A model generated the notes under the pieces. That model was not told the DNA's origin and did no database searches. It saw only the letters and a program-made list of their open reading frames with translations. A program made the translations under genes and the position numbers. A DNA stretch of 64,000 bases from JALJPB01 sp034111045 (GTDB lineage: Bacteria > Pseudomonadota > Gammaproteobacteria > Enterobacterales > Alteromonadaceae), in assembly GCA_034111045.1 (NCBI GenBank), contig JAWUYA010000011.1:1-64000 (forward strand), given 5' to 3'. Below, one piece after another: positions 19,722 through 28,489 of the stretch (within the stretch, counting starts at the first letter, position 1; each line of letters opens with the position of its first letter).

Positions 19722-20315
19722 ATGAGATTATCTGATCAAGATATAGAAAAATGCTTGGCCCAAGGACAAATAGTGATTACACCAACACCAGATCAAGCAA
19801 TGATTTCAGGTGTTAGTGTTGATATTCGTTTAGGTAATGAATTTAGAGTTTTTCAAGATCATACTGCACCATTTATTGACTTAAGTGGTCCTAAATCTGA
19901 AATGCAAGATGCGATGAATGCGGTGATGAGTGAAGAAATTTTTATTGAAGACGGAGAAGCCTTCTTTTTACATCCTGGAGAGTTAGCGTTAGCGGTTACT
20001 TTCGAGTCGGTAACGCTACCTGATAATATTGTCGGTTGGTTAGATGGTCGCTCGTCATTAGCGCGTTTAGGATTAATGGTGCATGCTACCGCACATCGGA
20101 TCGATCCCGGTTGGGCAGGTCAAATTGTGTTGGAGTTTTATAACAGTGGAAAATTGCCGTTAGCTTTACGGCCTAAAATGAAAATTGCTGCCTTGAACTT
20201 TGAAACCATGTCGACATCTGCATTACGCCCTTACAATAAACGTGAGGATGCAAAGTACAAAGGACAAAAAGGCGCTGTTGCTAGCAGAATAAGTGAAGAT
20301 GAAACGACTAAATAA
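19722..20315 (+). CDS. dcd: dCTP deaminase
   Basis: A 197-aa enzyme converting dCTP to dUTP, the main bacterial route to dTMP precursors. It has the family core DGRSSLARLGLMVHATAHRI followed by DPGWAGQIVLEFYN (catalytic glutamate in VLEF, phosphate-binding S-R-S), and the C-terminal YNKREDAKYKGQ that closes over the nucleotide. Length agrees with the E. coli enzyme (193 aa). Coupled to apbC with a 2-nt gap, and convergent with yvcK. Confidence 0.96.
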   Translation: MRLSDQDIEKCLAQGQIVITPTPDQAMISGVSVDIRLGNEFRVFQDHTAPFIDLSGPKSEMQDAMNAVMSEEIFIEDGEAFFLHPGELALAVTFESVTLPDNIVGWLDGRSSLARLGLMVHATAHRIDPGWAGQIVLEFYNSGKLPLALRPKMKIAALNFETMSTSALRPYNKREDAKYKGQKGAVASRISEDETTK

Positions 20316-20370
20316 TGCCCATTATTTTTTTCTTAAATGAATAGTCGATAATAGTTGTTGGAAGCTAAAA

Positions 20371-21285
20371 TTAACTAGACACTTTTAAATTTACTGGTTT
20401 TGAAAGCTCATTAATGCATATTTCTAATGCCTCAATGAGCTTTTTTCTATCATGGTGATGGTGCACCTCATCATTAGACATTGCATGGTGAATTACGGTT
20501 ACTTTATCCGAATGCATTTTAATGTTTTGTGTTATCACCGTATCAATTGGCATACAGCCAACATTATATTCAATCCAGTTAAGCTTTTCATCAATGGTTA
20601 ACTTGCCTGCAGGACTTTGCTCTTCAACAACATTATCTAGGAACACACAGTGGCCTTTGCGTTGATTTAATGCATTAGCTATATCTCTCACTAAAAGGGG
20701 AGGGGCAATACTGGTAAGAAAACTCCCGGGTCCTAATATAATTAGATCAGCTTTAATGATGGCTTCAACACAATCCGGAAGAGATTTTACTAACGGGGCT
20801 AACATTAATTTTTCAGGCATAATGGCCATGTCATCAACAGATAACTCACCAATACGGCAAAGCCCTTCAGGATAAAATGCCATAAGGTCGGTTGGGGTTT
20901 CCGACATAGGTAAAACAGAGGTTTTAACTTTTAGTAACCGACGGATTAACTTAATAGAATCTAAAGGGCGTGATTGTATCTGTGCTAAGCCATATAGAAT
21001 AAGATTGCCGAGGTTATGACCACCTAGTTCATCGGACCCGTTAAAACGGAAATTAAATAATTGACTGCCGATTGATTCATCGTCTACAAGTTCGATTAAA
21101 CAGTTACGCAAATCGCCCCATGCAATAGAGCTACTATGCTTCCTTAATCGGCCCGTTGATCCCCCATCGTCAGTTGTGCTTACTATACCGGTAAGTTGAG
21201 TTTTTAAAAAAGATAACGTCGATAGTACTCGCCCTAAGCCGTGTCCACCACCAATGGCTACTACGTTCAGTTTTTTAAGTTGCAT
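20371..21285 (-). CDS. YvcK/CofD-like UDP-sugar-binding protein
   Basis: A 304-aa member of the CofD/YvcK family. The N-terminal GGGHGLGRVLSTL, the TTDDGGSTGRLR segment and NLGNLILYGL match gluconeogenesis factor YvcK, which binds UDP-GlcNAc and is needed for growth on gluconeogenic carbon and for cell shape in Bacillus. DLIILGPGSFLTSIAP is the second nucleotide-binding loop. The end is histidine-rich (HHHHDRK). ATG at 21285 is preferred to the TTG before it; neither has a good ribosome binding site. In many gammaproteobacteria this gene (ybhK in E. coli) stands alone, as here. Confidence 0.9.
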   Translation of the reverse strand: MQLKKLNVVAIGGGHGLGRVLSTLSFLKTQLTGIVSTTDDGGSTGRLRKHSSSIAWGDLRNCLIELVDDESIGSQLFNFRFNGSDELGGHNLGNLILYGLAQIQSRPLDSIKLIRRLLKVKTSVLPMSETPTDLMAFYPEGLCRIGELSVDDMAIMPEKLMLAPLVKSLPDCVEAIIKADLIILGPGSFLTSIAPPLLVRDIANALNQRKGHCVFLDNVVEEQSPAGKLTIDEKLNWIEYNVGCMPIDTVITQNIKMHSDKVTVIHHAMSNDEVHHHHDRKKLIEALEICINELSKPVNLKVSS

Positions 21286-21407
21286 CAATAAAATAAAACC
21301 AACGATAAATGATAGATCAACCTTAGCTTTAATTTATCAAAAAATAAAGAAGCAAAAGGCTAAGGAGTTATATTGTTGTTGATAGTTATGATTTTCAGAT
21401 AAAAAAT

Positions 21408-21423
21408 AAGCAACTTGTTGCTT
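21408..21423 (-). terminator. terminator-like hairpin upstream of yvcK
   Basis: AAGCAAC and GTTGCTT form a 7-bp stem. On the minus strand it is followed by ATTTTTT, the shape of an intrinsic terminator. No minus-strand gene lies immediately to its right, so its role is unclear; it would block antisense transcripts entering yvcK from the tRNA operon. Apart from this and the tRNA promoter at 21480-21508, nothing else is seen in the 305-bp gap. Confidence 0.35.
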
Positions 21424-21479
21424 AAGTGAACACTTAGCGTATTTCTTCGATAAATATATCATATTAGTTAAAATAAGGG

Positions 21480-21508
21480 TTGACACAAACCGGGGCTCTG
21501 CTTAGAAT
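21480..21508 (+). promoter_or_regulatory. promoter of the tRNA-Ala/tRNA-Glu operon
   Basis: Consensus -35 TTGACA (21480-21485), a 17-bp spacer and -10 TAGAAT (21503-21508), followed by a GC-rich discriminator GCGCCTC, the signature of stringently controlled stable RNA promoters. It lies 82 bp before tRNA-Ala. Confidence 0.85.
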
Positions 21509-21590
21509 GCGCCTCGTTTTCAACAAGTGTTAAAGCTTTTTGAGAGCTAATTAGTTTAAGGTACTAGACCATCTTATATTAATGACTTGT

Positions 21591-21666
21591 GGGGCTATAG
21601 CTCAGCTGGGAGAGCGCTTCGCTGGCAGCGAAGAGGTCTGCGGTTCGATCCCGCATAGCTCCACCA
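21591..21666 (+). tRNA. tRNA-Ala (GGC)
   Basis: A 76-nt cloverleaf starting GGGGCTATAG and ending with encoded CCA. The anticodon arm CTTCGCT-GGC-AGCGAAG gives a GGC anticodon, the acceptor stem pairs GGGGCTA with TAGCTCC, and the T loop is GGTTCGATCC. First gene of the stable-RNA operon. Confidence 0.97.
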
Positions 21667-21721
21667 AATTTTATTTACGTGTTTATCATTATTTTATAAA
21701 CCTGTAATAGATAGTTTCAGT

Positions 21722-21797
21722 GTCCCTATCGTCTAGAGGTCTAGGACACCGCCCTTTCACGGCGGTAACAGGGGTTCAAATCCCCTTAGGGATGCCA
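21722..21797 (+). tRNA. tRNA-Glu (TTC), copy 1
   Basis: A 76-nt tRNA starting GTCCCTATCG, with anticodon TTC in the CCGCCCTTTCACGGCGG arm and encoded GCCA end. It differs from the other three copies by one D-arm base (GGTCTAGG instead of GGCCTAGG). Confidence 0.97.
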
Positions 21798-21969
21798 CTT
21801 ACTCGCTATTTATATAGCTATTAGTAAAAACAGGGTATAGCAATTAGGTCATGTTATCTCCTTTAACTTTAACGTATGTTAAGGTTATGAAAAGCAAGTT
21901 ATCTTGCTCTGATACTTTTGTGAAGTATTGTTGATTTACTATTATAAATTGTCGATACAAAACCTTAGT

Positions 21970-22045
21970 GTCCCTATCGTCTAGAGGCCTAGGACACCGC
22001 CCTTTCACGGCGGTAACAGGGGTTCAAATCCCCTTAGGGATGCCA
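21970..22045 (+). tRNA. tRNA-Glu (TTC), copy 2
   Basis: A 76-nt tRNA with TTC anticodon, D arm GGCCTAGG and encoded GCCA end. It begins 248 bp after copy 1, and the intervening spacer is related to the following ones. Confidence 0.97.
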
Positions 22046-22252
22046 CTTATTCGCTATTTATAGCAAATAATAAATGGGTATAGCAACTTAGGTCATGTTA
22101 TCTCCTTTAGCTTTAACGTATGTTAGGGTTATAAAAAAGCAAGTGTTCTTGCTTTGATACTTAAATTGAATTTTAGTGAAGTGTAAAGCTGTTGATTTTT
22201 TGACTGACTGCTTCATCATCATATCGAATGTTTTTCGATAACCAGTTTTAGT

Positions 22253-22328
22253 GTCCCTATCGTCTAGAGGCCTAGGACACCGCCCTTTCACGGCGGTAAC
22301 AGGGGTTCAAATCCCCTTAGGGATGCCA
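22253..22328 (+). tRNA. tRNA-Glu (TTC), copy 3
   Basis: A 76-nt tRNA, identical in reading to copy 2, with TTC anticodon and encoded GCCA. It begins 283 bp after copy 2. Confidence 0.97.
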
Positions 22329-22496
22329 CTTATTATTACCGATAGTATATTATTATCAGATAAAATAAGAAAAGGGTATAGTAGCTAGGTCCTATTATCT
22401 CCTTTAGCACTAACGAAAGTTAATGTTAAAAAAACAAAGTTCGCTTTGTATGATACTTTTTTCAATTATTGAAGTTATTCAATAAAAAACTTTAGT

Positions 22497-22572
22497 GTCC
22501 CTATCGTCTAGAGGCCTAGGACACCGCCCTTTCACGGCGGTAACAGGGGTTCAAATCCCCTTAGGGATGCCA
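22497..22572 (+). tRNA. tRNA-Glu (TTC), copy 4
   Basis: A 76-nt tRNA, identical in reading to copies 2 and 3, and the last gene of the array. An intrinsic terminator follows 53 nt later. Confidence 0.97.
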
Positions 22573-22624
22573 CTTATTTTAATTGGCCTTTAAGGTCAGT
22601 TACTCAAAGTGAAAATAGTGATAT

Positions 22625-22652
22625 AAAAAACCGGCTTATGCCGGTTTTTTTT
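22625..22652 (+). terminator. intrinsic terminator of the tRNA operon
   Basis: AAAAAACCGGC, loop TTAT, then GCCGG followed by eight T residues: an 11-bp stem with a U tract. The A tract on the left makes it usable on the minus strand too, serving the convergent antiporter gene. Confidence 0.92.
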
Positions 22653-22727
22653 ATTGACAGGAAAGTCAATCTATTATCATCACACGAATGTGAAATAACA
22701 ACTCAAACCGGGCCGTCAATATTTCAT

Positions 22728-24305
22728 TTAATCAAGTTTATCTGCTGAGATCATCGCCAAACTTTCGTCAGCAAAACCAACACCCGCTTCATTATAAAAA
22801 TTAAAGACTTTATCTATACCTGACTTTTGTAGACGTTCTCTTTCATCATCAAAGCGGGCAATAGCTGCTATTTTTCCTTTATAATTAGCAATTTGTAACT
22901 GCTGCGCTATATTCATACTGTCTTGCACTGAGGGTACTGCAATCAATACAAGCTCGAGGGTTGTTAAGTCAAGGCTGTCCCAAAAATAAGTATCTTGAGC
23001 ATCCCCATAATAGGCATTAATATTTTGACTTTTTAGCCATACAGCTTTATTTTTATCAGCATCTAGCCCCCACACTTTTTTATCCAAATGAATATCCAAG
23101 GCATGATATGCTCCCATCCCAACTCGGCCCATACCAATGACCATAATGGTGGCATTACAAGGTTGAGCAAAATTGTCTTCAGCTAAAACAGCATCGCGCT
23201 CAAACCTTTTGAAAAAATCCTTTCTAGCAGTAAATAACTGATGAGCATAACGATAAACTACATTGGTTATAATAAATGAAAGTGAAACCGTTAAGGCTAA
23301 GATCACTAACCATTGATTGCTCAACCAACCCGCTTTGACGCTAACAGCAGCTACAATTAAACCAAATTCACTAAAGTTACTCAGTATTAATGCGCTTAAA
23401 TAAGCGGTACGGCAACGTAGTTTTAATAAACTAAACAAAGCGAAGAATAAAACAAATTTAATTGGCAGTAACAAGGTTAATAATGCGGCGAGCCCCAACA
23501 TTTGCCAATTGGGAAGTGCGGTAAAGCCAATAGATAAGAAAAAGCCAATTAAAAAAAGATCTTTAAAACTCATTAACGATTTGTTTATTTCACTGGCCTT
23601 TGAATGCGAAGCGAAAAACATACCAATTAACAACGCACCTAAATCTCCTTTTATGCTAAATAATTCAAACAATTCGTAACTACCTAAAGCCATAAAAAAG
23701 CCCATTAGAGGAATTAACTCACCGTGCCCTGCATAGTTAATCACTTTACTAATTAGAGGCTTTAAGATAAATAACCCCAACAATGAAAATGCCCATACTG
23801 AAGGGGTTTTACCTGTAGCGATGACTAAAAAGCCAACGGCAATAATATCTTGAATAACTAAAATTCCCACCGCGAGCTTTCCGTGTCGGGTTTTCATTTC
23901 TCCGTTATCTTCAAGTAATTTAACGATACAAACAGTACTTGAGAAACTTAATGCAAAGGCAATGAGTACAGCAGTAGTGAAATCTAAATCTATGAAAAAG
24001 GCAATTGAGGTGATAGCCAGCAACTTTATAAACACTAAAGTAACCGCTAACCAAATGCTCGTATGGGTTAAGCTACCGAACCAGACTTCAGTTTTTAATA
24101 AATCCTTTATATTAAGTTTTAAGCCGATAGTGAATAGCATTAAAGTAATACCTAAATCAGCTATTGCCTGTAAATTACCATTGGCTTGATAGCCCAAAAA
24201 ATGCAAAATAAAGCCAGCGATCAAATAACCAATTGACGGTGGTAAATTAAGACTTTTAGCGCTAAGACCACAAAGGAAAGCAAAAACTATCCAAATAAAT
24301 TCCAT
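22728..24305 (-). CDS. CPA2 family cation:proton antiporter with TrkA-N domain
   Basis: A 525-aa inner-membrane protein. Residues 1-380 hold about 11-12 hydrophobic segments of the Na+/H+ exchanger fold, including DLGITLMLFTIGLKL and the A-L-S-F-S-S-T-V segment near 138-145 common to KefB/KefC and YbaL. From about 393 a TrkA-N Rossmann domain begins (VIGMGRVGMGAYHAL with the GxGxxG NAD-binding loop, then VWGLDADKN and YYGDAQD). No TrkA-C domain follows. It probably exchanges K+ or Na+ for H+ under nucleotide control; the ion is not determinable here. Convergent with the tRNA operon, and 22 nt after tesA on the same strand. Confidence 0.88.
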   Translation of the reverse strand: MEFIWIVFAFLCGLSAKSLNLPPSIGYLIAGFILHFLGYQANGNLQAIADLGITLMLFTIGLKLNIKDLLKTEVWFGSLTHTSIWLAVTLVFIKLLAITSIAFFIDLDFTTAVLIAFALSFSSTVCIVKLLEDNGEMKTRHGKLAVGILVIQDIIAVGFLVIATGKTPSVWAFSLLGLFILKPLISKVINYAGHGELIPLMGFFMALGSYELFELFSIKGDLGALLIGMFFASHSKASEINKSLMSFKDLFLIGFFLSIGFTALPNWQMLGLAALLTLLLPIKFVLFFALFSLLKLRCRTAYLSALILSNFSEFGLIVAAVSVKAGWLSNQWLVILALTVSLSFIITNVVYRYAHQLFTARKDFFKRFERDAVLAEDNFAQPCNATIMVIGMGRVGMGAYHALDIHLDKKVWGLDADKNKAVWLKSQNINAYYGDAQDTYFWDSLDLTTLELVLIAVPSVQDSMNIAQQLQIANYKGKIAAIARFDDERERLQKSGIDKVFNFYNEAGVGFADESLAMISADKLD

Positions 24306-24326
24306 AAAATATAATCCGCTCTTAAT

Positions 24327-24953
24327 CTATTGTAAAATAAGTTGCTTTAATTGCTTTCCAACAATATCAGCAATTAAGGGTTGGGCTTTTATATTGGGGT
24401 GAATACCATCAGCCTGCATTAGTTCAGGTTTTATGGCAATTTCTTCCATAAAGAAGGGAATGAGTTCAACATTTGTTTCTTTAGCGACATCAATAAAAAC
24501 TTGTTCAAACATTTGATTATAACGAGGGCCATAATTTGGCGTGATTTTTATCTTGATTAAGGAAACTTTGATACTTTGCTCTTGTGCCAGGGTAATCGTT
24601 TGTAACAAATTGTTTTTTATTAACTTAGGTGGAAAACCTCGCAGACCATCATTACCCCCTAATTCTATAATTAAATGATCGATTTTTTCTGTGGCTAAAA
24701 TACCTTCAATCCTAGATAATCCACCACCTGTAGTTTCACCACTAATGCTAGCATTATGAATGAAATATGAAGCCCCTTGTTGCTTAAGTTGTCTATTTAG
24801 TAAGTGCACCCAGCCTTCATTTTTTTTCATTCCATAACTTGCACTGATACTATCACCTAGTAGTAGAATAGAGTTAGTCGCAAAAGCAGGGCGAAAATTT
24901 ATTAAGCTACTTAATATTATAAATAGTAAAACTAAAACTGGATATTTTTTCAT
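24327..24953 (-). CDS. tesA: TesA, periplasmic thioesterase I/protease I/lysophospholipase L1
   Basis: A 208-aa GDSL hydrolase, the same length as the E. coli precursor. Signal peptide 1-25 (cleavage after AFA) places the catalytic GDS serine, S35, at mature position 10 as in E. coli. Block III GGNDGLRG and the C-terminal DGIHPN supply the oxyanion asparagine and the Asp/His pair. The ATG at 24953 shares the tetramer CATG with the start of the divergent ybbA gene, so the two start codons overlap by two bases. A TTG 18 nt upstream is in frame but would add residues before the signal peptide. The tesA/ybbA/ybbP grouping is conserved in enterics. Confidence 0.94.
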   Translation of the reverse strand: MKKYPVLVLLFIILSSLINFRPAFATNSILLLGDSISASYGMKKNEGWVHLLNRQLKQQGASYFIHNASISGETTGGGLSRIEGILATEKIDHLIIELGGNDGLRGFPPKLIKNNLLQTITLAQEQSIKVSLIKIKITPNYGPRYNQMFEQVFIDVAKETNVELIPFFMEEIAIKPELMQADGIHPNIKAQPLIADIVGKQLKQLILQ

Positions 24954-25686
24954 GAAGTTAGATCCCAACAATATTTTAAAAGTACACGCATTAACTAAAT
25001 CAGTTCAACTAGAAGATAAGACCTTAGAGTTACTGCAACCTTTAGAGTTAACCATTAACGCAGGAGAAACCCTCGCTATTGTTGGCTCATCAGGCTCAGG
25101 AAAGACAACCTTATTATCTTTACTTGCAGGTCTTGATTTACCTACCACTGGTGAAGTTTATCTTAAAAACCATGCATTACACCAGTTTAATGAAGAACAA
25201 CGTAGTCAAGTAAGAGCCAATCATGTTGGTTTTATTTTTCAACAGTTTTTGTTAATTAATAGTTTAACGGCGTTAGAGAACGTTATGCTTCCTGCGGAAC
25301 TGGCCAATATTAGTGATGCGAGGCAAAGAGGTAAAGAGCTCCTTGCTCAAGTAGGGCTTTCAGAGCGAGCAGATCACTACCCATCACAACTCTCGGGTGG
25401 CGAGCAACAAAGAGTTGCTATTGCTAGAGCCTTTATTGCTGAACCTGATATCTTATTTGCCGATGAGCCCACAGGTAATTTAGACAATAAAACAGGCAAA
25501 CATATAGCGAATTTATTATTTGAATTAAATCAGAAAAAAGGAACCACACTTGTTTTGGTTACTCATGATCAAAAACTTGCCAGCCGTTGTGAGCGTCAGG
25601 TTGAAATGGATAGTGGCGTTTTGACTGAAAAAACTGTTCCACATCAACTCAACGAATGCGCCTCCACAGTGAATAAAGTAGGATAA
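24952..25686 (+). CDS. ybbA: ABC transporter ATP-binding protein YbbA
   Basis: A 244-aa ABC ATPase of the MacB/LolD group, working with the FtsX-like permease encoded next. Walker A is GSSGSGKTT, the Q-loop is FIFQQFLLI, the signature LSGGEQQR, Walker B ILFADEPTGNLD and the switch histidine is in VTHDQ. The start overlaps that of tesA on the other strand. ybbP starts 2 nt after the stop. The substrate is unknown; in enterics the complex has been suggested to cooperate with TesA at the envelope. Confidence 0.93.
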   Translation: MKLDPNNILKVHALTKSVQLEDKTLELLQPLELTINAGETLAIVGSSGSGKTTLLSLLAGLDLPTTGEVYLKNHALHQFNEEQRSQVRANHVGFIFQQFLLINSLTALENVMLPAELANISDARQRGKELLAQVGLSERADHYPSQLSGGEQQRVAIARAFIAEPDILFADEPTGNLDNKTGKHIANLLFELNQKKGTTLVLVTHDQKLASRCERQVEMDSGVLTEKTVPHQLNECASTVNKVG

Positions 25687-25688
25687 AT

Positions 25689-28283
25689 ATGTCAGCTAAT
25701 TTTCTCGATAAAAGAGCGATGAATAAATCCAATTTGTGGATAAAGCAATCTTTGCGTCTATTGCACCATGAGTTTCGTCGTGGTGAGTTAACTATCATAT
25801 GTTTAGCGATAGTACTGGCTGTCGCCACGGTATTTTCATTATCTGGTTTTTCAGGAAAAATAAAACAGGCTTTACTGACCAATAGCTCATCTTATATTGC
25901 CGCAGATCGGGTGCTACGCACTAGCCGAATAGCTGCCCCTGAGATTATCGAAAAAAGTCAGCAATATACCTTGAAAATGGCAGAGAAAGTTGAAACTGAA
26001 TCAATGGTTTTTGCTGGTGAAAATATGTTGTTATCAGAACTCAGCGTAATTTCTGATTTATATCCATTACGAGGTGAGTTAAAAGTTATCAAAATGGCTG
26101 AGCAGCAAGTGCCCACTGTTGAACATGCACCTAAATCTGGCAGTGTATGGGTAGAGCCAAGTGTGTTAAGCCGATTAGACATTGATATAGGTGATCAGGT
26201 TGAAATAGGCGTTACGTCATTTGTGATTGCCGGTATAATCACTGATATTCCTGATAGGTCTTACCGTGCATTTATTGCCGGACCAACCATTATTTTAAAT
26301 ATTGCCGATTTAGAAAAAACCCAGTTGGTTCAACCGGGCAGCAGGTTAACCTATAAATATTTATTTGCTGGCAACATTGACGCAATTAAATCATTTGAAG
26401 AATGGATAAAACCAAAACTCAATGATACACAAAGTTTTTATGATGCTAAACAAGCACAGTCTCGATTATCTAATACCCTAACAACAGCAGAAAAATTTCT
26501 TTCGCTTGCTAGTATGTTAGGCATAGTATTAGCCGCGGTAGCTGTTGCTGTGGCTAGCCGTCGTTATGGGCAGCGCCATCAACCTATGGTTGCTGTATTT
26601 AAAGCCTTAGGTGCAAGCTTACCGCATATTAGAAAGCTTTATTATTTACATTGGTCACTATTGAGTTTGATCAGTATTAGCATCGGCTTAATTGTTGGTT
26701 ATTGTTTGCTATTGTTAGGCACTAGTGCAATGGATCATTATTTATCTTTAGAAAATACCAGCTTAGGTTATAAACCTTTGAGTATTTCCGTTGTTACTGG
26801 GCTTTTATGCGCGATCGCTTTTGCAATCCAACCGATTAAACGTTTAATTAACACCTCTCCGTTGTCGGTTATTCGAGGTTTTAGTACCGAAACACTACCA
26901 CGTTTCGGCCTACACCAATTACCGCCTATACTTGCACTTTTTGCGTTACTGATGATTTTTAGTCAAGATTTAACGATGAGTCTTTCATTATTAATTGGTG
27001 GGATGCTTGTGTCGGCCGTGTTATTAGCTTTTGGGCAAGGATTAATGAGTGCAGGTCGCACCGTTGGCTCTCAAGCGGGTAAGTCATGGCATTTAGCATT
27101 AGCAAATTTAAAACGTCGTGCTAGTGAAAACAGCGTTCAGTTAGTCAGTTTTACCATTGCGATTAAGTTACTACTCCTTATTACTGTGATGAAGCATTCA
27201 ATCATTTCAGAATGGCAGCAACAATTCCCTGAAAACACCCCTAATCATTATGTAATGAATATTGCAGAACATCAGCTTTCGGCAATTGATAGTTTTGTCA
27301 ATGCAAATAATATCCAAAGCCAAGGGTTTTACCAAGTGTTTCGAGGTAGATTGTCAGCGGTAAATGGTGAATCCCTTCTCAACACAGAAATGAGTGATGA
27401 AGCAAGTGTTGAAAAGACTCAATCAGACAAGCAAGATAAAACAAAAACAACTGAAAAGGAAAATACACCTCGTCAAGGCATGGGCCGTGAGTTGGGTTTA
27501 ACCTGGGGAGACGAAATTCCCTATCAAAATAAATTGCTTGAAGGGCAATGGTGGCAACCTGAAGATCAACAAGGACAAGTCTCAATTGAAAGCGCTATTG
27601 CAGAGCGTTTATCTATAGTCTTAGGTGACGAGCTCACCTTTGACTTGGGTGGTCAAGTATTCACAGTTCCCGTCACTAGTATTCGTGAAGTCAATTGGCA
27701 GTCTCGTCAACTTAATTTTATTATGGTCTTTAATAAAAGCGTCTTAGAAAATTTTCCTGCGACTTACATCTCCGCATGGATGGTTCCTGAGCAAACCAAG
27801 GATCATTTAGCCCATTTCTTAAGGGAATTCCCAACGATTACTATGATGGACTTTGGGGCAATTTTAAAGCAACTTTATCAAGTAATCGAACAAGTAAGCA
27901 TTGCTATCGAATTGATCCTGATTTTAGTAGTGTTAGCCGGCTCATTAGTATTAATAGCCCAAGTTCAAGCAAGTATGGAAGAGCGTGAGCGAGAATTAGC
28001 CATATTAAGAACTTTAGGTGCGAAGGGATCATTACTGCGTAATAGTGTGTTGTTTGAGTTTGTTGCCCTTGGGGCCATTGCTGGTTTAATGGCCAGTTTT
28101 GCTATGGAAATTGCGGTTTACTTTTTACAAACACAAGTTTTTGATATGTCGGCAAGTTTTCATTTTAGCTACTGGTTATTAGGGATAGGTGTTGGTGCTA
28201 GTTTTGTTGGTATTGTTGGTTTATTTAGCTGCTGGCGATTGTTACAACTCTCCAGTGTGACCCTAATACGTAGGACGATGTAA
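25689..28283 (+). CDS. ybbP: FtsX-like ABC transporter permease YbbP
   Basis: An 864-aa inner-membrane protein with the ten-TM layout of large FtsX/MacB-type permeases: one TM near residue 40, three at about 265-390, two at about 405-455, one near 490 and three at the C-terminus (about 735-855). Two periplasmic MacB_PCD-like domains lie between them. A hydrophilic insert (about 565-595, KTQSDKQDKTKTTEKE) interrupts the second. The conserved ERERELAILRTLGAKG cytoplasmic coupling helix is present. AGGA 7 nt before the ATG at 25689 supports this start; an ATG at 25722 is an alternative. Partner of YbbA. Confidence 0.92.
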   Translation: MSANFLDKRAMNKSNLWIKQSLRLLHHEFRRGELTIICLAIVLAVATVFSLSGFSGKIKQALLTNSSSYIAADRVLRTSRIAAPEIIEKSQQYTLKMAEKVETESMVFAGENMLLSELSVISDLYPLRGELKVIKMAEQQVPTVEHAPKSGSVWVEPSVLSRLDIDIGDQVEIGVTSFVIAGIITDIPDRSYRAFIAGPTIILNIADLEKTQLVQPGSRLTYKYLFAGNIDAIKSFEEWIKPKLNDTQSFYDAKQAQSRLSNTLTTAEKFLSLASMLGIVLAAVAVAVASRRYGQRHQPMVAVFKALGASLPHIRKLYYLHWSLLSLISISIGLIVGYCLLLLGTSAMDHYLSLENTSLGYKPLSISVVTGLLCAIAFAIQPIKRLINTSPLSVIRGFSTETLPRFGLHQLPPILALFALLMIFSQDLTMSLSLLIGGMLVSAVLLAFGQGLMSAGRTVGSQAGKSWHLALANLKRRASENSVQLVSFTIAIKLLLLITVMKHSIISEWQQQFPENTPNHYVMNIAEHQLSAIDSFVNANNIQSQGFYQVFRGRLSAVNGESLLNTEMSDEASVEKTQSDKQDKTKTTEKENTPRQGMGRELGLTWGDEIPYQNKLLEGQWWQPEDQQGQVSIESAIAERLSIVLGDELTFDLGGQVFTVPVTSIREVNWQSRQLNFIMVFNKSVLENFPATYISAWMVPEQTKDHLAHFLREFPTITMMDFGAILKQLYQVIEQVSIAIELILILVVLAGSLVLIAQVQASMEERERELAILRTLGAKGSLLRNSVLFEFVALGAIAGLMASFAMEIAVYFLQTQVFDMSASFHFSYWLLGIGVGASFVGIVGLFSCWRLLQLSSVTLIRRTM

Positions 28284-28455
28284 TAAAACTGACCTGAGGT
28301 TACTAACATAAGAATGTAGTTTAAAATATTATGTTTAACTTCGGGCGACTTAACTGTCAGCTTTTTATGCAACTTTCAATGTGCCAACCAATGTCCATTA
28401 TCTATCACAATGAAAAATAAGCACTAATAACTTGTGGCATAAATAATGATACAAA

Positions 28456-28483
28456 TCCTCAAATGACTTTTATTTTTTGAGGG
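28456..28483 (+). promoter_or_regulatory. hairpin covering the ribosome binding site of the PEP-CTERM gene
   Basis: TCCTCAAA (28456-28463) can pair with TTTGAGGG (28476-28483) across a 12-nt loop. The right arm contains most of the strong Shine-Dalgarno GAGGGG (28479-28484) of the gene starting at 28490. Folding would mask the ribosome binding site. Confidence 0.5.
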
Positions 28484-28489
28484 GTTTAT

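Larger units (their letters stand above)
21798..22496 (+). repeat. three related structured spacers between tRNA-Glu copies
   Basis: The spacers 21798-21969, 22046-22252 and 22329-22496 share a block beginning GGTATAG, then a TTATCTCCTTTA stretch, then two consecutive hairpins. Hairpin 1 lies at 21866-21885, 22110-22129 and 22407-22426 (stem ending TAAC, 4-nt loop, GTTA). Hairpin 2 lies at 21893-21908, 22139-22152 and 22434-22449. In hairpin 2 the stem AGCAAG/CTTGCT of spacer 1 becomes ACAAAG/CTTTGT in spacer 3 with pairing kept, so the structure is conserved at the RNA level. Together with the tRNAs they form tandem units of about 245-283 bp, probably processing signals in the polycistronic precursor. 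Confidence 0.7.

Noticed and set aside
22088..22291. Protein gene on the minus strand across tRNA-Glu copy 3
   Set aside because: It runs through a tRNA gene and a structured spacer and has no family features.
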